A stretch of 64,000 bases of DNA. It comes from Diploptera punctata (Eukaryota; Arthropoda; Insecta; Blattodea; Blaberidae). The translations under genes and the position numbers were made by a program. Shown in pieces: positions 1 to 10,544 of this stretch. The DNA lies in NCBI GenBank assembly GCA_030220185.1, contig JASPKZ010009914.1, positions 117,380 through 181,379 on the forward strand. The letters are read 5' to 3'. The notes below the pieces were generated by a model. The model saw nothing but the letters and a program-made list of their open reading frames with translations. It searched no databases and was not told the DNA's origin. Position 1 is the stretch's first letter. Every line of letters starts with the position of its first letter.

Positions 1-778
1 GAATAAGTAAAAGGAAAAATAAATATAAATTTATATCGTTATTATTTTAGATACCCCGTGCTGATTACCCGGCTTGCCAGGGAATCTACGCATCCCGATG
101 TGCTTGACAGAAATGAGCTCAAAAACAAAATTCGTTATTTTGAGTTATCCATAAAAGAATACCCGCCCTGCGCTGCTATGCTTGCCCCCCCCCCCCGATC
201 TTCTTGCCATCAATAATGAAAGACAAAAATGGTTATTGTGATGTTATTCTTAAAAGATAAACATATGACGTGGACTTTTCTGTAGAATGTTTTGAGATAT
301 TTAATTCTGTGTACAATAATTTTGTGTATTTATTATGGTTTAGGCAGAGTAAACCATTTAAGCTTACAAAAATCGACATTTTGCAAAAAGCCCCATGACA
401 ATCGGATGAATGGTATAGCAGCACATGAATCTACTTATCCCGATATCCTTGGTATCAATGAAAGACAATAATGGCTATTGTGTGTTATCTGTAACAGATA
501 GCGGACTTTTTTGTAGAGTTTTTTTGAGATATTCAATTCTGTGTATATTAATTTTGTGTATTTGTTATGGTTTAGGCAGCGTAATCCATTTAAGGGTAAA
601 AAAGGGACTTTTTCACGTTATTCACTACAAAGGGTGTTTTAAGGGCGTAGGAGATGAGTATCTCAACTCTCTTATAGCCTGAACATTTTGCAAAAAAACC
701 CATCACAATCGGATCAACGGTATGGCCGCGCATGAAGTACGAACAAACAAATAAACAAACATTCATTTTTATATATTA
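1..778 (+). mobile_element. H repeat, copy 1 (cut by window edge, internally duplicated)
   Basis: Interspersed repeat whose right end reads ATTCATTTTTATATATTAGA. An internal block containing 'tgtgtatttattatggtttaggc' variants occurs twice (about 216-425 and 464-729), so this copy is a partial tandem duplication or two fused copies. Sister copies lie at 855-1388, 14531-15356 and 47808-49288. The short open frame at 425-682 lies inside the repeat and shows no recognisable domain. The class is unknown; see the 14531 copy for a target-site duplication. Confidence 0.6.
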
Positions 779-854
779 GATTTATATAGCCATAAATTCC
801 TTAAAGGGAAATTATTGAATGCAGAAAGAAGTAGATTTTTTATCTAGGCTATAC

Positions 855-1388
855 TAGCTAATACCCAACGTGCGCTGTTATGCTTAAATACATTAAATGC
901 GTTTTTATGTTTATTTGAATAAATAAAAAGAAAAGTAAAAGTATTTATAGATTTATATTGTAATTATTTTTTAAATACTCCTTGCTGATTACCTGGCGTT
1001 GCCCTGGAATCTGTCTATCCCAATGTTCTTGGCATCAATGAGCTGGAAGACAGATATGGTTATTGTGAGTTATCCGTAAAAGATAGACAAATGCTGTCGT
1101 GGACTTTTTTTGTAGATTTTTTTTTTTTGTTGGATATTGAATTCTGTGTACATTAACTTGGTTACTTGTTTTGGTTTAGGCAACATAAGCCATTTAACCG
1201 ATCAAAAAGCTACCTTTTTAGTGCATCGATGCATTTATATTTTTTTTTTAGCTCCGGCCCTATATATAGGGCAATATGCTATATCCTTAACTGTCCCAGA
1301 AAAATTCTCTAAACGATGGTGAAAACCCCATTCAAATCGGTCAAGAAGTTTTTGAGTCCATAAAGGACAGACTCACACTCATATATAT
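855..1388 (+). mobile_element. H repeat, copy 2
   Basis: Starts with the family's left terminus (CTAGCTAATACCC followed by a GCG-rich short hairpin) and ends near a run of ATATAT at about 1380. Internal blocks match copy 1 (gcgttgccctggaatct; ggcatcaatgagctgg; ttaggcaacataagccattta). No coding potential is seen. Confidence 0.6.
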
Positions 1389-1398
1389 ATGCATGCAT

Positions 1399-1524
1399 GC
1401 ATAGTAATTTTGCCCGAGGGCAGGTCTTTCACTTCAATCATAGCATTTTCGTGCTATGCTCTGCAGCTTTACTAGGGACCGCTGCGTGACAAGGCAGCAC
1501 GCTACCTCGAGACACACTGCGGTG

Positions 1525-1525
<1 letters not shown>
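1399..1525 (-). mobile_element. S1a SINE, internally deleted
   Basis: On the minus strand the tRNA-like head (CCGCTGTGGTCTCGAGGTAGC, partly eroded) is joined directly to the S1a tail (AGCATGAAAATGCTATGATTG, GGGCAGAATTACTATG). The central core with 'CTGTAAGACAAATGTCAGG' is missing. The 5' end abuts a TA array. Confidence 0.7.

Positions 1526-1526
<1 letters not shown>

Positions 1527-1569
<43 letters not shown>
1527..1569. repeat. (TA)n microsatellite
   Basis: Pure TA run of about 20 units between the S1a head and the first T unit. Confidence 0.95.
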
Positions 1570-1571
<2 letters not shown>

Positions 1572-2165
1572 TATGATAAGAAAAATAAATGCCTGGATGG
1601 AATTCCAACCCGGAACTCTGAGTCTGTACCTCAGCGTGTTATCCATTACACCACCAGGCGAATCAAATTCAAACACTTATTTTTCTTATATATGTATTAT
1701 ATTCTCCATTATTACTAGATGTCGCGAGATCTCGGTTTTCACTGCCATCTAGTAGCTGACTACAACAAGTAAGCAAATTAAAGAGAATATTTTTACTTCA
1801 TAGCAGTGACGCTTTATCAATGTTATAATTAAATGTTTAACATTGAGCACTGCAAGCTTAATATGGCATAAGAAAAATAAATGCCTGGACGGGATTCGAA
1901 CCCGGAACTCTGAGTCTGTACCTCAGCGTGTTATCCATTACACCACCAGGCGAATCCAATTCAAATACTTATTTTTCTTATATATGTATTATATTCTCCA
2001 TTATTACTGGAAGTCGCGAGAACTCGGTCTTCACTGCCATCTAGTAGCTGACTATAACAAGTAAGCAAATTAAAGAGAATATCTTTACTTTATAGCAGTG
2101 ACGCTTTATCGATGTTATAATTAAATGTTTAACATTGAGCAATGAAAGCTTAATATGGTATGGTA
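1570..2165 (-). repeat. T repeat: two tandem units of about 295 bp with tRNA-like modules
   Basis: The segment around 1570-1860 repeats at about 1861-2165. Each unit carries, on the minus strand, a tRNA-like module (1590-1660 and 1882-1952), then a spacer with a hairpin (ACTAGATG at 1714-1721 against CATCTAGT at 1746-1753). The module folds as a cloverleaf: 6-bp acceptor, GTGT/ACAC D-stem, CTGAG/CTCAG anticodon stem, and a GGTTCGAATCC B box in unit 2. The same unit recurs in the opposite orientation at 62400-62870 and partly at 57230-57305. It is either a tRNA-derived SINE in tandem or a small satellite. Confidence 0.75.
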
Positions 2166-2169
2166 AGTT

Positions 2170-2560
2170 ATGTATATACACACATAAAGAAGATTAAGTA
2201 GGCCAAACATAGAAACTTCATTTGTCTGTATAAATATCTTAGCAGCACATAGTTATGAAATCTGAACTAATGAGGGGAAACTTGAAATTGATTGATAATG
2301 ACAAGAATGTTAAGATTCGGCGTTACTCCTGGTTTATGGAGCCATGATCTAGTAAATTATGATAAAAATAACACTGTATGTCATCTCTTGAAACCTTTAC
2401 GTCACCTGAAAAAATAACATATCACGTCATCATTCACATTGTCTCTAGTTCTATTGTCACATTTAAGGTCATGCGCAATAATGTGTGAATGAATTTCAAG
2501 TTAGAATTACGTAATTTTTACACGTTAATTAAAATGCTGTAAAATAAAAAAAAAAGTATT
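2170..2560. other. AT-rich stretch, nothing recognised
   Basis: No long open frame, tandem repeat or family match was seen on either strand. Confidence 0.5.
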
Positions 2561-2564
2561 TTTT

Positions 2565-3165
2565 GTGCGATAGTGCGTTTTGTCGTACTTACCAGCAATG
2601 CCGACCATGATTGAAAGTTCAACTTCCTACATTTCGAGGTTGCCAACCTAAATAACTATACTGTAATATTACATTTACACCCACGTGCGGAAAGTAAAAA
2701 CCACTGCCCTCTATGTATACTACGTACAATGTATATACAGAAAATATCCAAAAGGTAGTGTTAACATACATTATACGAAACAAATCACTGCAATTTAAAT
2801 GAACTGAACTTTATTTGAAACAATATGAAGCAATAAATATGTATTTGCGGCCATGTTATCAAAAATTGTTCTCAAGGCCTCCTGTTGTTTCAACTAATAA
2901 ACATTGCCCACACTGTTAACGTTAGTCAATTGTTTGTAATGAACACAAATATTTCCAAGAAAGATGTTATTATTTTACTATTATTTATTATTTTGAAAAC
3001 ATCATCGCGCAAAAAAATAATGTACAACGCACTTTTTGTAAAGTGTTTTACAGAATATCGGAAATTAAAAATCTCGCTATCACTCGGTTTTTTAACAGTT
3101 TTACTCGATTCTGTAAAAACAATTCTTCCAAAACCTTGTATCGTAATATAATATTAAAAATATAC
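2565..3165. repeat. G repeat, copy 1
   Basis: About 600 bp matching 16005-16494 joined to 18715-18850, beginning 'gtgcgttttgtcgtactta' and running through 'ccaaaaggtagtgttaac' and 'attttgaaaacatcatcg'. This copy is continuous, so it serves as the empty-site reference for the RTE-A insertion in the second copy. No coding frame is shared by the two copies. The class is unknown. Confidence 0.7.
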
Positions 3166-3399
3166 AAACGTTTCACTTAAATGTGCCGCTTATTAGTATT
3201 CGGAAGCCGAGCGGGACCGCGATACATCCTAAGTTGGAATAAGTTTCCTGCAGTTCTTTTTTTTGTAAGCTACCAGAGTTAGCATATTTTGAAAGAAACT
3301 TACGTGTGCTCTAACCTTAGGCTTGATCATTACCCCCGTGATGAAAAGTACATCTATTAATTCTCATAGAGTTGTTCACTTTTAATTATAATTAATCAT

Positions 3400-3775
3400 C
3401 CCCATCATCTGGATGCATGGATGAGTATGGTCTGTGGACCCGTTCCGACCTTAAGCCCATCTCTTTCTAGGTCTGCCCACATCTCGGGGGGTGCCTTTAG
3501 GTTTGTATTTTGCTATTTGTTGTTGCGATATCTTTCTCTTCATTTCTTCTGTCTATGTGTTGCTTCCAATTTTGTCTTAGTATCTTCTTTTTTTTCTTCC
3601 AGTTATTGCAATATGTGTCAAGTTTCCTCTATTATTTACGTGTTCTGGGATTCTGTCTTCCTTAGTGCACCCTATAACAGATATTCAAAAATTTCAGTTT
3701 CTGCCGACGTTATCCTACTTAGTTCTTGTTTTTTATGTATCCAGGCTTCTGATCCAAAATTAATAATAATTATAT
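3400..3775 (-). mobile_element. LINE 3' end remnant
   Basis: Minus-strand translation gives an eroded non-LTR C-terminus: 'LGAWIHKKQELSRITSAETE' (equivalent of the YGSEAW...E motif) followed by 'KYKPKGTPRDVGRPRKRW', the usual GRPRKRW basic motif near the end of such ORFs. The frame is broken several times. The clade cannot be set from this piece. Confidence 0.6.
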
Positions 3776-3780
3776 TATTT

Positions 3781-3845
3781 AGCATAGCATGAAAATGCTA
3801 TAATTGCAGGAAATACCTGCCCTCGGGCAGAATTACTATGGATGG
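3781..3845 (+). mobile_element. S1a SINE tail fragment
   Basis: Only the 3' end of S1a is present: a hairpin around AGCATGAAAATGCT and CTGCC-CTCG-GGCAG followed by AATTACTATGGATGG and a TTA array. Confidence 0.7.

Positions 3846-3898
<53 letters not shown>
3846..3898. repeat. (TTA)n microsatellite
   Basis: About 17 units directly after the S1a tail. Confidence 0.95.
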
Positions 3899-4027
3899 CA
3901 TACAAAATGTTTGTACATGCAATAAACATTGCAACTTTAAACGTCTCTTTAACCCTATATAATTAGTATAGTGTATAAGTAATCTGAAGGCCTACTGTAA
4001 TATGTATTTGCATATTTGTGTTGGAGT

Positions 4028-4400
4028 GTCCACCCTGTGGTCTCGAGGAGCGTGCTGGCTTGTCAGGCAGCGGGCCCGGGTTCGATCACCACTCGGGACA
4101 AGTTTCCTCGGTGAGGTTTTTTTCGGGGTTTTTCCTCACCTGTAAGACAAATGTCAGGATACTTTAAGACACAAACGGTCCCCGAACATCATCTGGCCAT
4201 CATTATCATCAATATAATATTCACCTCATTAGATTAAGTTTAGGTTTAAGGCCTCTCCTGTCGCACCATTATCCATCGCCTATCACTGGGGCAGCGTAAC
4301 CCCGCCTTCCAGGCGCCCCAACCTCAGAAGTGGGTTACAACACGCCAATGCCAGGACAGAATACCTGAAATGTCGAATGACAAACAGGTGGCATTAAACA
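4028..4400 (+). mobile_element. S1b SINE
   Basis: The tRNA-like head 'GTGGTCTCGAGGAGCGTGCT' with B box GGGTTCGATCAC is followed by the S1 core (CTGTAAGACAAATGTCAGGA, AACGGTCCCCGAACATCAT) and the b-type tail (CTCTCCTGTCGCACCATTAT, CTTCCAGGCGCCCCAACCTC). The head most resembles tRNA-Asp (GTC at the anticodon position); that origin is inference. Non-coding, expected to be mobilised by a LINE. Confidence 0.8.
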
Positions 4401-4472
4401 AAAAAAGTATTTGTGCTGGTTGAGTGAAAGAGAAGGTCTTATGACTTTAACTCTGCCAGAATAAATAAAGCG
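4401..4472 (+). mobile_element. 3' end of a LINE or SINE with (TTA)n tail
   Basis: Contains 'tgctggttgagtgaaagaga' and 'cttaactctgccagaataaa', matching the reverse strand of 6028-6100. Both copies run directly into (ATT)n, so this is a retroelement 3' terminus whose tail seeds the microsatellite. Confidence 0.6.
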
Positions 4473-4581
4473 TTATAATTATTATTATTATTATTACTAC
4501 TATTATTATTATTATTACTATTATTATTACTATTACTATTATTACTATTATTATTAATATTATTATTATTTATTATTATTA

Positions 4582-4670
<89 letters not shown>

Positions 4671-4691
4671 TATTATTATTATTATTATTAA
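4473..4691. repeat. (TTA)n microsatellite with TAC interruptions
   Basis: About 215 bp of TTA/ATT triplets with scattered ACT units. Confidence 0.95.
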
Positions 4692-4782
4692 AGGGTCTGG
4701 AATCTTCAAAGTTCTAACGGTCCCTGATCCTGTCTAGCCTTCATAGCCAACCTAGCATATTCGTTTTGTTTAGTATGAATGA

Positions 4783-5095
4783 GTCCAGCGCTCTGGTATC
4801 TGAGTAACGTCATTGCTACGCAGGGCCAGGTTCGATTCCCGGTAGGGAGATGTTGCCTGATTGAGATTTTATCGAAGTTTTTTTTTTCCTTATCTGTAAA
4901 ACAAATGTTCGTTACTGTTTGCTAGGTGGCTCCGCATTGAGCTGATCCCTCATTCGGGAAGGTTCTCTACATCCTTCTCTAGTCATGAAATTAAAAATTG
5001 ATCCAAGCTTGAACGAGTATTCTCTCCCAAGGTTATGTTATGTGAGGCATGAGACACGTAAAACCTCCTAAAAGATAGAAGTTAAACAAAGAAAG
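4783..5095 (+). mobile_element. S1c SINE
   Basis: tRNA-like head (CCAGCGCTCTGGTATC, B box AGGTTCGATTCCC), an eroded S1 core (CTGTAAAACAAATGT) and a c-type tail (CATTGAGCTGATCCCTCATT). The same tail lies at 10250-10475 and 5140-5330. Confidence 0.65.
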
Positions 5096-5139
5096 GAAAA
5101 AAATGAATGTATGAGTAAATGTTGTGTCATGTCTTAAAT

Positions 5140-5330
5140 GTTCATGTTATCTCAGAGGTGGCACTGGCATTGAGATTATCGCTCATTCGGAGACATAGTT
5201 CTTGTCCTTATGTGGTAAAAGGAGTATGTATGTGATTCAGAATTAAATAATCCTCTTCTAACATGCGAGTGGATTACACAACCAAATTCTTAACCACGAC
5301 TCCGGTTTTCCAATGTTTTGTTTCTAACAA
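5140..5330 (+). mobile_element. S1c tail fragment
   Basis: Carries 'ggcattgagattatcgctca' and 'catgcgagtggattacaca', a diverged S1c tail without head or core. Confidence 0.5.
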
Positions 5331-5541
5331 CTATAAATATAACTGAAAATCCACAGAAAATGTTATGAAACCATGGTCATGATTCAGATATTTGTTTTTT
5401 ATAATTAACGGCCGTTATTGCGTGGGACACAATAATTCTTACAAAGGGGCAGGAAGGAACTCCTGAAAAATAAATTAAGAAAGACAAACAAAAGATCCGA
5501 TGGAAGTAGGCCCTACTTTGTGAATGTCCTATGCTCCTCAT

Positions 5542-5890
5542 AGTCCCGCGTCGTAGCCGATTGATTAATGCAAGATTCCTTTGGTGCAGACTACGGGACT
5601 GGCGATAGTCTCCATGGGGGAAGAAATTTTCTCATGGAATTTCGGCCAGTAAGGTACCGGTGCCTACCCAAAATCTTCAGAAATTTGGGTACATGCAATA
5701 AGTAGCGACTCTAGGTTGAGAAAACCAGCTGTAATGACTGGGGAACCCGACACACTGACCACATGTCACCCCTACACTAGCAGGATGATCGTCTACTTCT
5801 GTGATTAACACATGCGGATGTGAGGCCAGCAGCCGGATGGTAGGCCAAGAACATTCTAGGCTTGTCGCGCCATGGAAAAGGAGAAAGAGT
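5542..5890 (+). mobile_element. S2 SINE with target-site duplication
   Basis: Begins GTCCCGCGTCGTAGCC and contains 'ACTACGGGACTGGCGATAGT', TCTCCATGGGGGAAG, 'AACCAGCTGTAATGACTGGG', 'CATGTCACCCCTACACT' and a CTTGTCGCGCCATGG end. Flanked by ATGCTC(C/A)TCAT at 5531-5541 and 5891-5901, an 11-bp duplication with one mismatch. Other copies: 36213, 43677, 46040 and 63599. Confidence 0.8.
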
Positions 5891-5975
5891 ATGCTCATCA
5901 TGATAATGTATAGGAGATTCACTGGATGATTATCTATTGGGTCGAATTTTAGAAGTTAAAATGAGAGGCTAAAAA

Positions 5976-5988
5976 AATAATAATAATG

Positions 5989-6026
<38 letters not shown>

Positions 6027-6285
6027 CCTTTATTTTAGCTGGCAGAGTTAAGGCCATAAGGCCTTCTCTTCCACTCAACCAGCAAATAGTAAAATTATTC
6101 AAACATTACTTATTTATTACAATTTTAAGATATTATTAAAATCTAGACTAAACAAAAGACAATGGCGATGTGATCTAATACTAGCTAATACATATACTAA
6201 CAAAAACGTGGACTATAATAAAATGAAAATAATATAAATTAAAATAAAGTAAGTAAAGCTTCCTAGATGATTATTTACTAAATGC
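5976..6285 (-). mobile_element. LINE/SINE 3' end with (AAT)n tail
   Basis: On the minus strand the element ends 'GCTGGTTGAGTGGAAGAGAA', GGCCTTATGGCCTTAACTC, TGCCAGCTAAAATAAAGG and then (ATT)n (5976-6027 on the plus strand). It is the same terminus as 4401-4472. Upstream limits are unclear. Confidence 0.55.
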
Positions 6286-6498
6286 TGAATATGGTAGTTA
6301 TGCAGTTAGTTTTCATTGTGTCGAATGTGTCACATTCAGTACCAGGCAATGAGTAGGGCATTTAAACCCACAGGCCAGCCTTTTAAATACCCCAGCTACC
6401 CTTTTCGTGGCACATCAGAAAATGGACCATTATTCACAAACTATTACTCCTAGAAAATTCAAATTTTGTACATACCTAAAGGAGATATCCTAGTAGGA

Positions 6499-6684
6499 TT
6501 AGATGGTTAAATAACTTCGGTGATTGACATCACATGGTATCGGCGTATCAATTTCAGGAAGTGGAAGTTCATCTTCACTTTCACTTTGTGAATCTTCTAA
6601 TTCAGGAATCAGTTCATCACCTGAATCATCATTATACAAAATGTTCACTAATTCTTCTTCAGTGAGATTTTTTTCTTTCGCCAT
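6499..6684 (-). CDS. piggyBac-like transposase N-terminal fragment
   Basis: A 61-residue minus-strand frame starting at the ATG at 6684: MAKEKNLTEEELVNILYNDD, then an acidic stretch (SGDELIPELEDSQSESEDE) ending PLPEIDTPIP. Acidic, Asp/Glu/Ser-rich N-termini starting this way are typical of piggyBac-derived transposases; that match is from memory, not a search. No DDD catalytic domain follows, so this is only a 5' remnant. The frame stays open 64 codons upstream, but the upstream residues look non-coding, so the internal Met is preferred. Confidence 0.4.
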   Translation of the reverse strand: MAKEKNLTEEELVNILYNDDSGDELIPELEDSQSESEDELPLPEIDTPIPCDVNHRSYLTI

Positions 6685-6689
6685 GGTTT

Positions 6690-7390
6690 CACTCACGCAC
6701 AAACAACAGCGCGATAACGAGAAACATGTACGACTGCATTGGAGCCTGGAGTGATGTTTGGATGAACGATTCCATGTGTTGTTTGTTTTTAAAAATAAAA
6801 GGGGATTCATCAAGGTTAAACGTGTGAAAAACGGGAATAGAAAATGTACGTTTACATGCCATCTATGATCTCCCAAGACATACTAAGCCAACACAATATT
6901 TAGGGCCCGAATATAAACGCGGTTTGTTCGAGCCCGCTCTAAAACGAGTTAACTGACCGACGGCCGCATACACGATAGTCTCTTTAAACGCCTTAACTGG
7001 TTTACGGTACTGAATATGTTAAGATATCAGTTAATTTGGATTTAAATAATGATAGTGATTGACAGTCCCTACCATGACTGGAAAAATTAATGCCATGCTC
7101 TAGTGTCTAGTCACAGATATTATGTAAGATTCAGAGTATAGACATGTCCTGTGCTGTGGTATTAAAAGTAAAGAAGTCTTGTGATCTTGTTCCTAAATTG
7201 TGATGAGCCGATATATTTTGAAAATGCGTTGATAAATAACTTGGTAAATATATGTGCAGGATTTGGAATAGTAAAGCATGGGAATGTAAAATTCTTCTGT
7301 CATTTAGGCGTAGTCATGTTAAGACCTGAAATGAAGGAGACGCGTGGTCATAACGACGGAGATTGAATACAAATCGAATGCACACATTAT
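6690..7390. other. No recognised feature
   Basis: AT-rich sequence. The 61-codon open frame at 7181-7366 has no recognisable motif. Confidence 0.4.
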
Positions 7391-7394
7391 GAGC

Positions 7395-7614
7395 ACGCTG
7401 TAATCTGTCAGATAGATAAGTTGCCAGATTAGACAGTAATATGTCGCAGTAGTCGAAATGAGGCATTATAAAATTCTGTACAAGTAGGCCTATTTGTTTT
7501 AATTTCGTGGGAAGGAAGTTTTTTAAAACTATTTAGGGAGTGAAGAATTGAGAACACTTTCTTGCAAGTATTATTCACCTGGATTTTCCAGCCTAGGTGT
7601 AGGTCCATGTTAGT
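7395..7614 (-). mobile_element. Jockey/CR1-like LINE fragment
   Basis: Minus-strand translation gives MDLHLGWKIQVNNTCKKVFS then ILHSLNSFKKLPSHEIKT. This matches the post-RT segment of non-LTR ORF2 ('LGLYLDRNLNWKxQI...CxKVFSxLHSLxxLKKFLP'). Two later frames decay into stops. It is a different lineage from RTE-A. The family is known to me only by this motif pattern. Confidence 0.6.
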
Positions 7615-7619
7615 GAAAT

Positions 7620-8120
7620 AATCTCTAGAATAAATTACCGCAGTATTTCACTCTTGAATCTAAATATTTTTTAAACGCGAAATTGCGTGGAAATTGAAAA
7701 GAGCAAAACAGGTTAACGTGTTCACATTTCAAACATAATATAAATCTAGTAATTTCGCTTTTGTATTTGAAAAGCAGTCAATTTGGTGTAACTAAGCAGT
7801 ATGATATCAGGGTTTTTATTGTAGCTGAAAAAATTCAGTTCCGTGAATAGAAATAGTTAATCAGCATCAGAGATGAAATGAAAGCTAAACAACTGAATGC
7901 TGATATCGTTTCAATGTTTTCCCCATGATTGATTTTTAAAAGCGTTTTTAAGCGATTTCAATGACTGGATGGCATCATGTCGATACATTAGTGCAGAGAT
8001 GATACGATTTTTATTTCATTGAAATTTTACAGCAAGCGAGGCTTTGGAAATATGCATTGACATATGTTATACATCCAAAAAATTTGATTAATTAGATATA
8101 AAATGTATATGAAAAAATAT
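7620..8120. other. No recognised feature
   Basis: AT-rich, no long open frame, no family match seen. Confidence 0.4.
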
Positions 8121-8121
8121 A

Positions 8122-8397
8122 TCCATCCACAGTACTTCTGCTCGACGGCAGCTTTACTAGGGAATTATAGGTGTGCTAGCTTCCCGTTGCTTTCCACACA
8201 GGTGAAGTATGATAATGATGATGATGGCCGGATGATTTTCGGGGACCGTTGGGCCTTAAGCTTCCTCTGATTTGTCTTACAGATGAGGAAAAAAACCTCG
8301 AAAAAATCTCACCCAGGAATCTGTCCTGACCGGGAATCGAACCCGGGCCAGCTGCGTGACAAGACAGAACGCTACCTCGAGACCACAGCGGTGAACT
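8122..8397 (-). mobile_element. S1a SINE
   Basis: Minus strand: head ending GGTTCGATTCCCGGTCAGG, core and truncated a-type tail (CTACCAC-like, CAATTCCCTAGTAAAGCTGC). It is the first of a tandem pair with 8441-8796, separated by a TA array, in the same arrangement as 57327-58007. Confidence 0.75.
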
Positions 8398-8401
8398 AAT
8401 A

Positions 8402-8440
<39 letters not shown>
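8398..8440. repeat. (TA)n microsatellite
   Basis: TA run lying between two S1a copies. Confidence 0.95.
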
Positions 8441-8441
<1 letters not shown>

Positions 8442-8796
8442 ATAGTAATTCTGACGGAGGGCAGGTATTTCACTGCAATAATAGCATTTTCATGCTATGC
8501 TTGCAGCTTTACTAGGGAATTGTAGGTGTGGTAGCTTCCCGTTGCTTTTCACGCCGGTGAAGGATGATGTTGATGATGATGATGATGATGATTATGATAA
8601 GGATGATGATGATGATGATGATGATGGCCATATGATTTCGGGGACCGTTTGGGCCTTAAAGTTATCCTGACATTTGTCTTACAGGTGAGGAAAAACTCCG
8701 ATAAAAACCTCACTCAAAAAAACTACCCCGACCGTGGATCGAACCCGGGCCCGCTGCGTGGCAAGGCAGCACGCTACCTCGAGACCACAGCGGTGG
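8441..8796 (-). mobile_element. S1a SINE with (ATC)n core expansion
   Basis: Full-length minus-strand copy: head CCGCTGTGGTCTCGAGGTAG, B box GGGTTCGATCCAC, core, then an (ATC)n expansion (8566-8625 reads GATGATGAT) and the a-type tail with the AGCATGAAAATGCTAT hairpin. Confidence 0.8.
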
Positions 8797-8799
8797 ATA

Positions 8800-8975
8800 T
8801 ATGTCCTATAGAAAAAGAGGAAAATTTTGAAGAAGTGGCTGAATTCAGATGCGGAAGAACAATATTTAAAAACAGGAATGAGGTGCAGAAAGTAATAGGC
8901 CTAGGCTTAATTCTGGAAATGCATTACGCATTACAGGGACTCTTGTCCCAACTTCTCTAATAAAACATTAAAGTG
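8800..8975 (+). mobile_element. RTE-A LINE fragment
   Basis: Translation 'EENFEEVAEFRCGRTIFKNR' and 'LILEMHYALQGLLSQLL' matches the linker after the RT domain of RTE-A (NFEEVAEFKYLGTIITNRNE...YYALQRLLMSQLL). Truncated on both sides. Confidence 0.75.
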
Positions 8976-8979
8976 TAAA

Positions 8980-9570
8980 TATGTAAAACTGTTTATCTGA
9001 TCTGGTGTTTAGGTTCAGCATTCGCTTTCATAGCAATGGAATGTAGTTACTGTACTTCATAATTTTTTTAAAATGTCTGTTTTTATATATTGTATTTTAA
9101 TGTTCTTCGTAGGCTATATCTCCACAAAACTGTGAAAATCTGCTTAGTTTTATTAATTCAGCATACCAATTGTTTTTCTACTTGCAGACCTATCGGTTGG
9201 GGTGTACAAGACTCAAAATTTAATTACGCGACTTATGCCATTTTAATGCAATTTATATTATTACGAAGTGATGTGATGTCATTAATCCGCGAGTAATTAC
9301 TATCGTGAAAATATGTTAACATGATCAGAAATATATGAGCGGAAACATTTTTTTACGTTGTAAGCGTTGAATTTTCATAGAATAACTGATAAAGAGGTAT
9401 TTTTTACGTATTAAATCGCATTTAAAATGCAAGGAACCTAAATGCCACCCTAACCTAATTCAATTACTCTAACCTAGATGAATCCATGCAACGCCCTTTT
9501 TATTACTTTGCGCGGTTAAAATAAGTAAAAGTTAAATTCAGACATCATTTTGTTGAAACCACAGATATGC
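8980..9570. other. No recognised feature
   Basis: AT-rich. The frame at 9090-9296 has no motif. Confidence 0.4.
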
Positions 9571-9574
9571 TGTG

Positions 9575-9728
9575 TCAGTGGGTTTATCGCTGGTTAGTAT
9601 GGTCAGACGGTCATCGGTGATTACTAGTGTGGTTATCGCTGGTTATAAGTGTGGTAATCTGTGGTTTATCGCTGGTTTTAAATGTGATAATCGGTGGTCA
9701 CCAGTGTAGTTATCGCTGGTTACGACGG
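9575..9728. repeat. Degenerate minisatellite
   Basis: About five imperfect units of TGTGGTTATCGCTGGTTA with variants (TGTGGTAATC, TGTAGTTATCGCTGG), period about 22 bp. No other copy is seen in the window. Confidence 0.6.
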
Positions 9729-9924
9729 TCATTTTGAATAACGTTGTAGTCAGAGTGGTTATGACAGGAAATAGTCCCACTTTCTTTTTTAATATTTACG
9801 GGTAAAATAAATAGATCATAATTACCTCTCGCACCTAAAAATATGTAATATAACATTTTATGCATTTAAGTAGTGTGAAAGTGGGTAAATAAATTCTGAG
9901 TCTAGTAAACCGGTACCGACCTAT

Positions 9925-10130
9925 CTATTGTTTTTTCGTTTCGATTTAACTGAGGTTCTACCACCAACTTCTAAATTTGTTCTAAAATATTTAAATTTAT
10001 TGACTTCGTCAATTTTTTCTTGTTCAATCTCCAGATTTCCTTTAATTTTCCATCTTCAATGTTAAATATGTAGTTTTCTTAAAAATTAATGTTCAAAGCC
10101 CATTTTTCTAATATCCTCCACCTTATTTTT
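9925..10130 (-). mobile_element. LINE RT-linker fragment
   Basis: Minus-strand translation contains 'GNLEIEQEKIDEVNKFKYFR', the segment after the RT domain (compare RTE-A 'GNFEEVAEFKYLGT') but clearly from another family. Decayed and truncated. Confidence 0.5.
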
Positions 10131-10475
10131 TCACCATATATGAATTATTATTATTGTTATTATCATCCTCACATGTAAGATAAATATCATGAAACTCTAA
10201 GACCCAAAGGTCCCCGAACATCATCTTAGCCATCATAATCATCATCATATTCACCATGTTTAGTGTGAATGGGTGTTTTGTCTTATTGTTGTGTTGTCTC
10301 GGAAGAGACGTTGACATTGAGCTGATCTTTCATTCGGGGAGTCCCTCCATGTTCTTGTGTGGTCAAAAAAAGTGTGTGTGTGATCGATAGTTTTAAATTC
10401 CTCTCCCGACAGATGGTGGTGTGTGCCACGTGAAAGTACGTGTAATGTGAGAGGTTAAGTTCGTTAAAAGGGGTG
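10130..10475 (+). mobile_element. S1c SINE, head missing
   Basis: Starts inside the S1 core (CATGTAAGATAAATATCATG, CCCAAAGGTCCCCGAACATC) and continues into the c-type tail (CATTGAGCTGATCTTTCATT, GATGGTGGTGTGTGCCACG). It is followed by a TTA array. Confidence 0.65.
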
Positions 10476-10478
10476 GAA

Positions 10479-10481
<3 letters not shown>

Positions 10482-10541
<60 letters not shown>
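10482..10541. repeat. (TTA)n microsatellite
   Basis: TTA run next to the 3' end of the minus-strand LINE-B copy. Confidence 0.95.
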
Positions 10542-10542
<1 letters not shown>

Positions 10543-10544
10543 TT

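Noticed and set aside
189..197. Poly-C run
   Set aside because: Likely simple slippage or sequencing artefact; also at 11877-11887.
1590..1660. T module as a functional tRNA gene
   Set aside because: Anticodon ACA, terminal acceptor mismatch and a tandem repeat context; treated as tRNA-derived repeat.
8140..8440. CRISPR-like or regularly spaced repeats
   Set aside because: Tandem SINEs and microsatellites only; no short direct repeats with unique spacers anywhere.
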